From contig CM049315.1 of NCBI GenBank assembly GCA_026874595.1, positions 256,001 to 320,000 on the forward strand: a DNA stretch of 64,000 nt, written 5' to 3'. This document shows positions 10,861 to 19,942 of this stretch, piece by piece. This DNA comes from Sipunculus nudus. Lineage: Eukaryota; Annelida; Sipuncula; Golfingiida; Sipunculidae. A program made the translations under genes and the position numbers. Below the pieces are notes generated by a model. That model was given only the letters and a program-made list of their open reading frames with translations, was not told the DNA's origin and ran no database searches. Within the stretch, counting starts at the first letter, position 1. Each line of letters opens with the position of its first letter.

Positions 10861-12101
10861 CTTTCTTGCACTGCTTCTCGGGCCGCAAATATCAAAAAGG
10901 GTAAACCCTCATCCCACTGGTTCCCAGTGTCAAGACAATAAGCTCTAATCATGTTTTTGAGAGTTTGGTGAAATCGCTCTAGAGCACCTTGACTCTCAGG
11001 ATGGTAGGCACTGGATTTGTAGTGTTTTATGCCTAGCTCTGCCATAACCTGGGCAAATATATTTGACATGAAATTTGAACCTTGATCCGTTTGTATTGTT
11101 CTTGGTAAGCCAAAAGTAGTAAAACATTTAACCAGAGCTTCAACAATTTTCTTTGCAGATATAGTTCTAAGAGGAATAGCTTCTTGAAATCTAGTTGCAG
11201 TACACATGATTGTTAGAACATATTCATTGCCATGTTTAGTTTTTCTTAGCGGTCCTACACAGTCAAGTATTATTGATTCAAACGCATCACGTGTTGTTGG
11301 TATGGGCGAGAGTGGCGCAGGACTAATTTGGTGGGTTGGTTTTCCAATCATTTGACACACATGACAAGTTTTACAGTATTTCGCCACGTCTCGTTTTAAC
11401 TTGGGCCAATAGAAGTGTTGGAGAATTTTGTGTTTGGTTTTCCTGACACCCAAATGTCCTGCCATAGGATGATCATGTGCAAGTTTTAAGATTTCTGGGC
11501 GATACTCGGGGGGAACTACAATTTGATAAAGAGTTTTCCACTTTTCGTCCGCTGGTATGGTGTGAGGTCTATATTTTCTGACTAGTACATCATTCTGTAA
11601 GGTGAAACAAGTTGGAACTTTATCTGCTTCCTCTTTAGTCAAGGCATTTTCTCTAAGGGAGGCAATATCAGGATCTTTCTTTTGCATTGCTATCAAATCA
11701 TCAGTTTTCATGCTAACTTCTACATTCTTTACACTCCTATCCTTCTTTAACTGTTCATGCCCATTTTGATCAGGCGATTTCACGCCGTTTGTACTCCTTA
11801 GGAGATTTCTATTCAGGGTCTGTTTGCCCTGTAGTACATTTGTAGTCGAGTCCTTTGGACTGGGTGTGCCACTTGGGTCACATGCGGGCGATTTGACATT
11901 TACTCGCGTAACGGGCTTTAAGCCACTGACGTCATCGTTTGAATGTGCCATAAAGGTTTGCGAGAGGTCAAGAACAGAACTCTCTGGTTTCAGACTTGCC
12001 TTTTTACTCATCGCTCGGGTCACTACACAGCCTGGAAATACGCCCGGAAACTCCTGCTGGAGCAGGTCTGTGTCCCTATCAGTGCTCGGCAATTTTGTCA
12101 T
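10857..12101 (-). CDS. integrase of element A
   Basis: This 414-codon frame starts at a true ATG (12101-12099) that overlaps the gag stop as ATGA. After a low-complexity linker (residues 1-180) it shows the zinc-binding region: HPMAGH (211-216) and CKTCHVC (243-249). The DDE core follows: Asp 280 (IILDCVGPL), Asp 339 (TDQGSNF) and Glu 375 (SQGALERFHQ). The 35-residue spacing between the last two is the D,D35E pattern. The product would join element DNA to the host chromosome. It is followed by a stop (10857) and by the GPY/F part in the next frame. Because gag-PR is directly upstream and RT downstream, the gene order is PR-INT-RT-RNase H. Confidence 0.93.
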   Translation of the reverse strand: MTKLPSTDRDTDLLQQEFPGVFPGCVVTRAMSKKASLKPESSVLDLSQTFMAHSNDDVSGLKPVTRVNVKSPACDPSGTPSPKDSTTNVLQGKQTLNRNLLRSTNGVKSPDQNGHEQLKKDRSVKNVEVSMKTDDLIAMQKKDPDIASLRENALTKEEADKVPTCFTLQNDVLVRKYRPHTIPADEKWKTLYQIVVPPEYRPEILKLAHDHPMAGHLGVRKTKHKILQHFYWPKLKRDVAKYCKTCHVCQMIGKPTHQISPAPLSPIPTTRDAFESIILDCVGPLRKTKHGNEYVLTIMCTATRFQEAIPLRTISAKKIVEALVKCFTTFGLPRTIQTDQGSNFMSNIFAQVMAELGIKHYKSSAYHPESQGALERFHQTLKNMIRAYCLDTGNQWDEGLPFLIFAAREAVQES

Positions 12102-13717
12102 TCTGGGATCAATTTCACTCTGTCACCAGCTAAATCGTTGCCTAGGAGGAGCGAAACGCCCTCTACTGGCAACTTTGAACAAACTCCTACAGTTACAAAT
12201 TCAGAGACTAAATCAGATTCTAGTTTCACTCTGTGTAATGGAACTTCTAAAAATTCTGAATTAACGCCCTGGACTAGAACTGAACACCCCGCGTGACTCT
12301 CTTTAGAGAAGGGAAGAACAGATTTCAAAACGAGGCTTTGGGTTGCCCCGGTATCCCTTAAGATTTTAACACGGGCCTTTCTTGCATGGTTACCCTCTAA
12401 CTGAACAAAGCCATCTGACACAAAGGGCTGAAAGCTCTCGTGGACAGGGCTTTGTGTTTCACCTTTAGTCTCTAGTTTACTGGGCATTGTTACCGGTTTC
12501 ATGCTCTGCGTAACAGTTAATGCATTAGGTTTAGGCTTACTTTGACCGTATCTTTTTCTATAACACTCAGATTCTGTATGCCCCTTGAACTCACAGAATG
12601 TACAATATTTGGGTCCAGTCCTAGGTTGTCCCTCTTTATGTTGAGCAGGAGAGTCAGATTGACTTTTATACTGGGGTTTACCATGATCGGACTGTGGTTT
12701 ACCTGAGCCGGAGTGACCCCGATAGTAGGGACTACCCTTACCCCTACCCAGTTTTGGGCTTTTGTTACCCTCTCTTTTCTCACCATACCTCCTCCTGTGA
12801 CTGGTATAACTGGGGCGGTGCGTCAAGGCAAATTCATCTGCCAGGACACCAGCCTCGTTTACATTTCTTACTTTATGTTCATCCAAAAATATTTTAATGT
12901 CACTACGGATATGCCTTTTGAACTCTTCTATCAAAATTAGTTGTTTGAGTTTTTCAAAATCCTGACCAATTTTCATAGACTGACACCATCTATTAAATGC
13001 ACTTTCTTTGTCTCTAGCATATTCAACATGAGTTTGATTTTCTCTTTTTGTGGCATTCCTAAATTTTAAGCGATACGCTTCGGGGACTAATTCATAGACT
13101 CTCAGAATGACCTCTTTTCCAGTGTCGTAATCCCTGCATTGTTCGTCTGTGAGCGCAGTGTAAACGTCCTGTGCGCGACCAACCAGAACGCTTTGTAACA
13201 ACAGGGTCCACTGGCCTTTAGGCCAAGCCATTAAAGTGGCCACTCGTTCAAAATAACTGAAATAACGCTCCACTTCATTTTCATTGAAGGGAGGTACTTT
13301 TGTCCAATTTCTGAATAGGAATTCAGACGGCTCATGTGCTTTACGATTTTGAGGATTTTGTAACTCTAACTCTTTCAACTTAATTTGCGTTTCTCTTTCG
13401 ATTTCACATCTACGGATTTCATATTTCAATTTAAGTTCATACTTTCTCAATTCTAGTTCTATCGGGTCAATAGCTGTTCCCCCAAGAGGTTCCTTAATAG
13501 GTTTTTCCTTCAAATCAGATTCCTCTTTACTATCTACATCACCATATAATGATTTCTTAAGTACATTTCTTAAACCCTCTACAGTGTATACATCCACGAT
13601 GTCAATATTTAAATGTAGAGCAATAATTTCAAGTTCATTTTTCTTTAACGTATACAATAAGCTCCTATTATCTCTTAATTGTGGTATAATTTCATTTGGT
13701 TTAAATTCCGTACCCAT
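12098..13717 (-). CDS. Gag-protease polyprotein of element A
   Basis: This is an intact 539-codon frame beginning at ATG 13717-13715, about 155 bp inside the 5' LTR. Residues 1-60 are a basic N-terminus and 85-120 a charged helical stretch. Residues about 205-302 resemble the capsid C-terminal domain from which the vertebrate SCAN domain arose (VPEAYRLKFR, VEYARDKESAFNRW, AGVLADEFALTHR). A Gly/Ser/Lys-rich linker follows, then a CCHC zinc knuckle (CTFCEFKGHTESEC, 372-385). The aspartic protease has active site DTGA (455-458) and LLLGNDL (524-530). It would form the particle, bind RNA and process the polyprotein. The stop overlaps the integrase start by ATGA. No lesion is seen in this frame. 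Confidence 0.92.
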   Translation of the reverse strand: MGTEFKPNEIIPQLRDNRSLLYTLKKNELEIIALHLNIDIVDVYTVEGLRNVLKKSLYGDVDSKEESDLKEKPIKEPLGGTAIDPIELELRKYELKLKYEIRRCEIERETQIKLKELELQNPQNRKAHEPSEFLFRNWTKVPPFNENEVERYFSYFERVATLMAWPKGQWTLLLQSVLVGRAQDVYTALTDEQCRDYDTGKEVILRVYELVPEAYRLKFRNATKRENQTHVEYARDKESAFNRWCQSMKIGQDFEKLKQLILIEEFKRHIRSDIKIFLDEHKVRNVNEAGVLADEFALTHRPSYTSHRRRYGEKREGNKSPKLGRGKGSPYYRGHSGSGKPQSDHGKPQYKSQSDSPAQHKEGQPRTGPKYCTFCEFKGHTESECYRKRYGQSKPKPNALTVTQSMKPVTMPSKLETKGETQSPVHESFQPFVSDGFVQLEGNHARKARVKILRDTGATQSLVLKSVLPFSKESHAGCSVLVQGVNSEFLEVPLHRVKLESDLVSEFVTVGVCSKLPVEGVSLLLGNDLAGDRVKLIPE

Positions 13718-13855
13718 ATTTGCAAAGTATCAAGATAACGTGTCTGAGAAATATACGAGTTCAATTGTAGTTAAATACTAATTCAATAACTAGAAGTTAT
13801 AGAGACCACTGTGAAATTTTACATCCAAATGTAGCCGTTATTACGAAATACAGGG

Positions 13856-13875
13856 TCTCGTCGCGGTCGCCATTA
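13856..13875 (-). promoter_or_regulatory. primer-binding site of element A
   Basis: On the minus strand, three bases after the LTR end (GTAACA) comes TGGCGACCGCGACGAGACC. It starts with TGG, as expected for pairing to a tRNA CCA end. It is close to the complement of a tRNA-Arg 3' end as I remember it, differing by several transitions, so the tRNA identity is tentative. Confidence 0.55.
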
Positions 13876-14566
13876 TGTTACTGTCCCTTTTCACACCAAA
13901 CAACTCAGGCCGAACTGTAACACATATGCTCAGACACGTTCTCTTCAAATGAATACGTAACCAAAATATGGGTGCAAAAACAGTGCTATAATCATATATT
14001 ACAATATTTACATTCGTACACAAATAATATAATAGTCAATACATAACGTAATTTATAACCAAGTCTCTGAAGAAAAAGTTAGTCTCTAAATAACGAACTG
14101 CAACGAAATACTAAACTGAATCCGGTATACGAGAAACTGAAGTCCATCATCAACACATAGTTCGGGCACACACAAAACTGAAGTCCTGTTTTAATCCATG
14201 TGGCACCAGAAAACATAAAGTCTCTCCTCTTCCAACATAATAAAGTTCATAGCGTGGTTCATGGCATTCCGTAGGCTTGGGGACCAAGAGCCCACGGTCA
14301 CGGTCCCCGGGGAAAACAGTAACGTGGCGTAGCAAAATCAATAGTCCCGCCTCGTACTGCAGGCGCGTTCGTTTTATGGGCTTTCAACAATGGGTGGAAA
14401 CCGCAGAAGTTTGTGGTTTTGCTTGAGAGAAACGACAGCGCCGTCAGAACTGCAAAACCGGTACTGAATGGTCCCAGAATAGTGTTTATGTTTCTCAAAG
14501 CGCGTCAGTAGTCACTGATAGCGGGGTGGATCCATAAGCGTGGAAACGGGGGCGGCCACACCACTT
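13876..14566 (-). repeat. 5' LTR of element A (outer end truncated)
   Basis: It matches 7951-8641 of the left LTR with about 14 differences. The outermost 42 bp found at 8642-8683 are missing here, and the sequence passes straight into a tandem-repeat unit (aacagggcacaaatcg). The missing bases would be the very start of the U3 region. Confidence 0.92.
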
Positions 14567-15440
14567 AACAGGGCACAAATCGTAACCGCTGGACCTGGAA
14601 TCTTCAAACTTGATATCCAGGGAGGTCCATGAAAAATCTCTGTGGAAACCTGAAATTAGGTCTCTGTTACCCGTATCCTCCGAGCTATTGGGCTCGTAAA
14701 TACCCAAAATAATTAAAAATTTGATACAAAAGCTGCACTATCTGGACAATAATGCATTAATTACCATGATTTTTTGCATGAAATTCTTTATGGAGTGTTT
14801 GATTAATTCTTGCAAACTGGTGGTGCCACATGGATTTTGTCGAATTTTGACGCATTTTTTCCTCTATTTTTGAGACCTTCCAAGAAGTGCTATTCTATAA
14901 ACAAGGCACAAATTGTAACTATTCCACCTTGAATATACTCACTTGACACCCAGGGAGATCCATGAATAATCTCTTGAATCCAATCTGAAATTAAGTCTCT
15001 GTTACTCATATCCTCTGAGCTATAGGGCTCAGAAGTACCCCCCCCCCCCCCAGAATAATTAAAAATTTGATACAAAAGCTGCACTATCTTGACAGCTAAT
15101 GCATTGATAACCATGGATTTTTGCATGAACATTTTTTCATGGAGTGTTTCATTTGTTCCTGCAGTTTGGTGGCATTACATGGATTTTTTTTTTCAAAATG
15201 TAATGCAATTTTCTCTATTTTTGAGATCTTCAAAGATGCGGTCATCCATTAACCTGGTACAAATGTTTACCATAGGACCTATAACCGTTTAACTTGACAT
15301 CCAGGAAGGTTCATAACAAATCTCCTTTTAAAGCAGAAATTAGGTCTCTGTTACCCAGAGCCTCCAATCTATGGGGTTCGTAAATACCCCCTAAAAATCT
15401 GATACAAAAGCTCCAGTATCTGAATAAAAACTGCCTTTCT
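14567..15440. repeat. ~340-bp tandem array, right part
   Basis: Units start at 14567, 14900 and 15251 (aacaaggcacaaat-type landmarks), periods 333 and 351 bp; the last is partial. They are homologous to 7564-7950, so element A sits inside a tandem array of at least five units. The third unit carries a run of about 14 C (15038-15051). Confidence 0.85.
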
Positions 15441-15638
15441 GAAGAAGACCCGAGCAGAGAAAACAGAGACCACTCTGAACAGCTGATGGAACACACAGGA
15501 ATGCTGTTGTTGTATGAGTCAACCAAGGACTGTATGGAGAAGAATACTATGTTAAAAGTGTTGAAAAATAATTGGTTGAATTGGCCTGATGGACCCTTAT
15601 GCACAGGAACATTATATAATAAAATTTCTTGTTCTTAA
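15419..15638 (+). other. candidate terminal coding exon (weak)
   Basis: An open frame runs from the end of the last tandem repeat to a TAA at 15636-15638. It encodes an acidic-then-hydrophobic stretch (LSEEDPSRENRDHSEQLME, NNWLNWPDGPLCTG) of mixed composition, unlike the repeats around it. An AT-rich tail follows with AATAAA-type words near 16338-16370. It could be the last exon of a host gene or of a processed transcript. I recognise no family. The complementary frame (15311-15604, minus) lacks any motif. Confidence 0.2.
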
Positions 15639-16380
15639 GAGTTATATGCTGGCTTGTGTTTCAACTTTCAGACAAATATCATTTGTGCACTCTAATAATC
15701 ACAAAAAGCATTAACTGTATAAAATTTTCAGTTGCATGGCTTTTAACAATATATTTTTCACACAATCTGTATATTTAAGAACTTCATTAGACATAAGGTG
15801 TTTTGTCAAAGTGGCCTACAAAATATGCTATAATTTGATTAGAATGTAAGAATGTAATAATATTAATGATGTCGGAATATTGGAATATAAGTAGTTGTCT
15901 GTCAGTAGGTGTACCATATAGGATATCAGATGTCAATATTAGATAATTATCTGCCAAGAGTGTTTGTTTTTGTGAATCTCTCTGAGATGTTAGGTTCAAT
16001 TAAAATCCATGGTGACAGCAGGAAACATGTTAATCATGTCTTTTGTTAAAAAAGCCAGTTAAAATGGGAAATTTCCTGTATTATGATCATCATGAAATTT
16101 TTTCCTTGTTTCATTTTGGATAATGTGTCTATCTCCAGTTTGTTTCCTTCAGACTTCAGTTAACAAAACTTAACCTGAGTATGGGTTACTGCAAGTATCA
16201 ACCATTCACTTGATTAAATGTATCTGTGTTTACTGTATGTTACAATGTAAATGTATTGTTTTATGTTCAGGAAGAGACCAATATGTTATACTGATATTTT
16301 GTAATAGTGTATAGACATGTAATCGGTCTTTACTTAAATAAATAAAGAAAAGAAATAATAAATAAATACACCACGACTTC
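15639..16380. other. AT-rich sequence, possible 3' UTR
   Basis: No coding sequence is seen. Clusters of AATAAA (aataaataaagaaaag, 16338-16353, and aataaataaataca further on) could serve as polyadenylation signals for the candidate exon upstream on the plus strand. Confidence 0.3.
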
Positions 16381-16978
16381 CTACTTTCGACATGCATGTT
16401 TCAGTCTGCACGTGAAGGTTTAGTTTCTTACTCGGACACACGGTGGCGCTCGAGTTGGGATGGCATCTTTCTCCACACTGCGCAGAATCGGACTCTCAAG
16501 AGTACGACACTGCTTTCTGGGGATTGTTGGAGTCAAAATCTGACTCCAATAATGCACTGCGCGGCATCAACATGTACACTGACAGCGGAAATACACAAGT
16601 GGTGAAAAGGCGCCAATGTAGTCCGTTAAAATGCGTTGAATTTTGTGTAGAGTAGTTCTGTGTCATGTAAAACGAATTTACTAGGCGACTCTTTTGCCTT
16701 ATTTATGCTGAAATACCGTGGTTGGCAACTTATCGGCACTGCTGGACAGTATATTCGTCCATGGTACACTTTCAGTGTCTATGGCTGCGTTTTGTGTTCG
16801 TTAGACAACAGTGACGTCACAAGACGTTACAATGATCGGTCGCGCGTCACCTTCAATTGACTGACGTCATATGTTTGACTGGCTTTTTTTATTATCAGTT
16901 CTCAGACAAGGAATAATTCATAAACGCTGTAATCTGTTTTGTCATATTATAGATTGTCTCATACAAAATCAAAACAAG
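16381..16978 (+). promoter_or_regulatory. candidate promoter / first exon with CRE sites
   Basis: This block has more CpG than its surroundings (ggtggcgctcgag, ggtcgcgcgtcacc). It contains two perfect TGACGTCA palindromes at 16812-16819 and 16862-16869, exactly 50 bp apart, the consensus for CREB/ATF factors. At 16976-16983 caag|gtaagg matches a strong splice donor. Together these suggest a plus-strand promoter and non-coding first exon, but no downstream coding exon is found. Short open frames at 16396-16860 have no motif. Confidence 0.3.
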
Positions 16979-17468
16979 GTAAGGCATTACTTTTTACGCA
17001 GGTAGTCGGCGGAAGAGCTCCTGCAACCTTTGGACAAGAAAGGTTTACACTGCTTTACACGTATGAAAAATTATCCAAGAAAAACATGTTGACACGGGTA
17101 CTGGGACGTACTATATAGGTGCATAATATATACGGGGCTGAACTTCGGCAAGTTAAGGGAACCCACAATTTCAGCTCAGCTGACGTCTGACTATTAGCTG
17201 ATAAGTAACCCGGTATATATGTGCTGTAGTTATGGTTAATCGTCCGTCCGTCCGTCCGTTAATTTCGTGTTAAGAGACTTTGGTACCAGGCTACACTTGT
17301 CAAGTAGTTCAGTCCTTCCCACAGTGCCCAAACAGAAGAGATTCGTTTTGAGTAGAATTAAACGACCTCTGGCGGAAGGGTGATCTTTCTCAACTTATTT
17401 TGAGAGCCAATATTGAGCGGGATACCAGTCTAGTTTCTTTCACACGTCACCAAATGTGGAATAATGCC

Positions 17469-17469
<1 letters not shown>
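16979..17469. other. no gene seen
   Basis: This is non-coding sequence. A (GTCC)n run occurs at 17242-17261. A further TGACGTC word is at 17184-17190. Confidence 0.5.

Positions 17470-17518
<49 letters not shown>
17470..17518. repeat. (TA)n microsatellite
   Basis: About 24 TA units directly abut the left LTR of element 2. Tyr-Ile repeats in frames crossing it are artefacts. Confidence 0.97.
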
Positions 17519-17521
<3 letters not shown>

Positions 17522-17911
17522 ACGCCGGGCTTATCACTATGGACTGTCATTGCCGGGCGGCGGAGTTCTTGTTAGAAGAACATAACGAAAGCGGACAACA
17601 CAACAATTCTTTTATTTCCTCGGTGTATATATATATACAGTGCGGTGCAGGTCTGACCTGCAAAGACAAAGGACTGCCGGTAATACACAGTGCACACGTC
17701 CACTCCGGGCACGTGCATGAAGTGTTCTGCGCAAGGCCACGGTCAAAATCCCTGGTGTCGCCAGGCAGGACCGTGACCTGCGCAGACAATGAGCTACCGG
17801 ACAGTGTGAAAACACAGGGGACAACTGAGAAAAACGGAGGGGATCACCATATACCAAATGAAGAAGCAAAATATTCCACGTATGGATGTGATATCATTTG
17901 ATGGCGTAACA
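17518..17911 (-). repeat. 3' LTR of element 2
   Basis: This 394-bp LTR has perfect 9-bp inverted termini, TGTTACGCC at 17518-17526 and GGCGTAACA at 17903-17911. It contains a TATATATATA stretch (17625-17635). Small frames within it on both strands recur in the right LTR and are not genes. Confidence 0.92.
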
Positions 17912-17925
17912 CTCTCCCCTGTCAA
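17912..17925 (-). other. polypurine tract of element 2
   Basis: Plus-strand ctctcccctgtcaa reads ttgacaggggagag on the minus strand immediately before the LTR start, a typical plus-strand primer site. Confidence 0.85.
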
Positions 17926-17991
17926 GTGAGAATGATGGCCTCTAATTAATTAAGCAATATCAATAAATGCGGTTTGCGGGTACTTAAAGTA

Positions 17992-18840
17992 TTAAAACTG
18001 TCCGATATCGTAGTATATTTGAGATAATTGTGAAGATAGTGTAGGTGGATAATCTACAATGTACTCATTCGATCTCATCCAACCGGGACGTTTTCTTTGT
18101 CTGGACGGACGACTCTTGACATTAGGTGTACAAGACTCTATAGAGACATGAGAATTTGCATCTGGTGCATCGCTATCTGCATCAGCTATGACAGACTCAT
18201 GTCGTGTAGGATTCTGATTACTCATATCCACTGAATCAGCTGATGTCTTAGATACATTGGTAAAAGAATGATCACTGCTTTCTCGAGTTTGGCCCTCAGC
18301 TCTTGTTACGAGAGCTGATCTATGGGATCCATTTATACTCGTTTCACTGAGACTCCGATTAACGTTAGTTGTCAGGTGATCAGTATGTTCAGGCTCATTC
18401 TGAATACTTCTTATAGAATGTTCAGAGGAATGATCTGAAAACGGCTCATTGGTTTCAGCTGTTGGAACATCATCCTCTAAATTACCGGAGGACCTACTCT
18501 GTGCTGCCGTAGAAGTATTCCGTTTTCTTAAGAATGGAACAATGGCGCACTCAGTATCTGAATAATCAGATTCATCTGAGCAAGAAGCATGGCTCAAGGT
18601 CTGCATATCAGACGATTTAGGGGAACCCCGACGTTTGGCGGGTTTGGGTGTTTGACTGTTAGATGGTAATTGATCTGTTAAGGGTATAGTATTAATGGGA
18701 AGAAGAAGATTCCTGTGTAACGTACGGGCCGGCCCTGAACGGTTTTCAGGTTTTACCTCGTAAACTGGAATGTTTTTATATGGTGTGTTTACCACAATAA
18801 AGACGGTATCTTCCCATCTGTCAGCTAATTTCTGTTTGCC
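17992..18840 (-). CDS. integrase C-terminal tail of element 2
   Basis: This is the C-terminal end of pol. The upstream part (before 18795) reads KQKLADRWEDTVFIVV, then NIPVYEVKPEN and RTLHRNLLLP, the SH3-like GPY/F-type region of Gypsy integrases. A Ser/Thr/Asn-rich, disordered tail of about 200 residues follows, with a basic RPSRQRKRPGWMRS motif near the end. The tail may bind DNA or chromatin, which is inference. It is separated from the core integrase by a frameshift near 18860. Confidence 0.8.
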   Translation of the reverse strand, partial: GKQKLADRWEDTVFIVVNTPYKNIPVYEVKPENRSGPARTLHRNLLLPINTIPLTDQLPSNSQTPKPAKRRGSPKSSDMQTLSHASCSDESDYSDTECAIVPFLRKRNTSTAAQSRSSGNLEDDVPTAETNEPFSDHSSEHSIRSIQNEPEHTDHLTTNVNRSLSETSINGSHRSALVTRAEGQTRESSDHSFTNVSKTSADSVDMSNQNPTRHESVIADADSDAPDANSHVSIESCTPNVKSRPSRQRKRPGWMRSNEYIVDYPPTLSSQLSQIYYDIGQF

Positions 18841-18860
18841 CTGTATATAGGTGTTACGAA

Positions 18861-19292
18861 CTAAGACTCTGTCTCCCTTATCAAGAGAATGGCCCTTGAT
18901 CTTCCGATCATAGTGTTTCCTACCATGGGCTTGAGACCTGATATCTCTTTTTGGGCAATACGGTATGCATCTTCAAGTTTCTGCTTTAATGACTGCACAT
19001 AAGTGGAGTAGCCATTTTGTGGGCTGTTTTCAGTTAACCCTAGAAGGATATCAATGGGCAAACGTGGATGGCGACCAAACATCAGGTAAAATGGCGAGAA
19101 GCCAGTTGTTTCATGCTTGCTGCAATTATATGCATGGACAATTGGGCCAATGTGAGACTTCCAATCGGCCTTCTTTTCGGGAGATAAGGTCCCTAACATG
19201 TTAATAAGCGTGTGGTTGAAACGCTCACATTGCCCATTGCCCTGGGGTGATATGGCGTTGTATGAGATTTTGTGGTACCAGTGAGCGTGCAC
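18861..19292 (-). CDS. integrase core, distal part, of element 2
   Basis: This 143-codon frame carries the third catalytic residue: [15 protein letters not shown] with Glu at about residue 23. The usual Gypsy segment [23 protein letters not shown] and [10 protein letters not shown] follows. The preceding frame (19193-19903) holds the first two catalytic Asp, so a frameshift near 19240-19250 splits the DDE core and the enzyme is broken as read. Confidence 0.85.
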   Translation of the reverse strand: MHAHWYHKISYNAISPQGNGQCERFNHTLINMLGTLSPEKKADWKSHIGPIVHAYNCSKHETTGFSPFYLMFGRHPRLPIDILLGLTENSPQNGYSTYVQSLKQKLEDAYRIAQKEISGLKPMVGNTMIGRSRAILLIRETES

Positions 19293-19903
19293 AGTTCCTG
19301 AATCACACGTGACTCAAAATTACGACCTTGGTCGCTGTGTAACCTTTGTGGCATATCGTAATGACATACATAGGTGTCAAACAGTGCTTTGGCTGTGACT
19401 TTAGCTGTCTGGTTTTTTGTTGGAATGGCTTGGGAATAACGGGTGAAATGGTCGGTCATGACTAACACGTTTTCTAGTCCGCCCTTACTGGGTTCTAGGG
19501 TGAGGAAATCAACACAGAGGATCTCCATTGGCTGACTAGAATCAATATTGGCTAGTGGGGCTCTCTGATTGGTTGTTGTTTTTCTGCATAAGCAACGAGG
19601 GCATTGAGAGATATACATATTTACCTCCGTAGCCATACAAGGCCAATAGCATCTCTCTTGGAGAAACTGAAGGGTTCTCTCTTGTCCCATATGACCCATT
19701 TCATTATGGACACATTTGAGCACGTCATCGCGAAACTTTGAAGGAAGGACTAATTGGTAACATACATCTCCATTGATATTTCTCTTTCTATAGAGGACAT
19801 CATCTTTCAGGACTAATTTCTTGCGGTCCCGAAGGAACACGCTTACTCCTTGGTTTTGCCTAGTAGACATCGACAGCTTTGAGTTGTGTTTAAGATGTTG
19901 CAA
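19193..19903 (-). CDS. integrase zinc domain and proximal core of element 2
   Basis: This 236-codon frame has the HHCC zinc finger: His 66, His 71 ([12 protein letters not shown]), Cys 101 and Cys 104 (CPRC). The integrase core follows with Asp 132 ([15 protein letters not shown]) and Asp 191 ([12 protein letters not shown]). The final residues are out of frame. It follows RNase H on the same strand, as in ordinary Ty3/Gypsy pol. A stop near 19943 separates it from RNase H. Confidence 0.88.
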   Translation of the reverse strand: MQHLKHNSKLSMSTRQNQGVSVFLRDRKKLVLKDDVLYRKRNINGDVCYQLVLPSKFRDDVLKCVHNEMGHMGQERTLQFLQERCYWPCMATEVNMYISQCPRCLCRKTTTNQRAPLANIDSSQPMEILCVDFLTLEPSKGGLENVLVMTDHFTRYSQAIPTKNQTAKVTAKALFDTYVCHYDMPQRLHSDQGRNFESRVIQELCTLTGTTKSHTTPYHPRAMGNVSVSTTRLLTC

Positions 19904-19942
19904 AACAATACTAATGACGGGGTCAGCTTTTTGTTCTTTTGA

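Larger units (their letters stand above)
7951..14566 (-). mobile_element. Gmr1-like Ty3/Gypsy LTR retrotransposon (element A)
   Basis: This is a nearly complete element read on the minus strand: 5' LTR (13876-14566, outer 42 bp missing), primer site, gag-protease, integrase, reverse transcriptase, RNase H, polypurine tract, 3' LTR (7951-8683). The protein sequences are Ty3/Gypsy-like, but integrase lies upstream of RT. That is the copia-like order known for Gmr1-like elements. The LTRs differ at about 14 of 691 aligned positions by hand count, so the insertion is fairly young. Pol has a few stops and frameshifts. No target duplication can be shown because the right end is truncated and joined directly to the tandem array. 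Confidence 0.93.

Noticed and set aside
11824-12296. Plus-strand frames of 117-146 codons
   Set aside because: They lie opposite the gag-integrase junction of element A, whose minus-strand motifs are unmistakable.
17464-17600. Tyr-Ile repeat protein frames
   Set aside because: These are translations of (TA)n microsatellites here and at 22.2, 34.0, 52.2, 54.5, 56.3 and 61.2 kb.
17547-17901. Cys-rich frames of 80-145 codons, also at 21906-22242
   Set aside because: They come from the two LTR copies of element 2 on both strands and repeat because the LTRs do.
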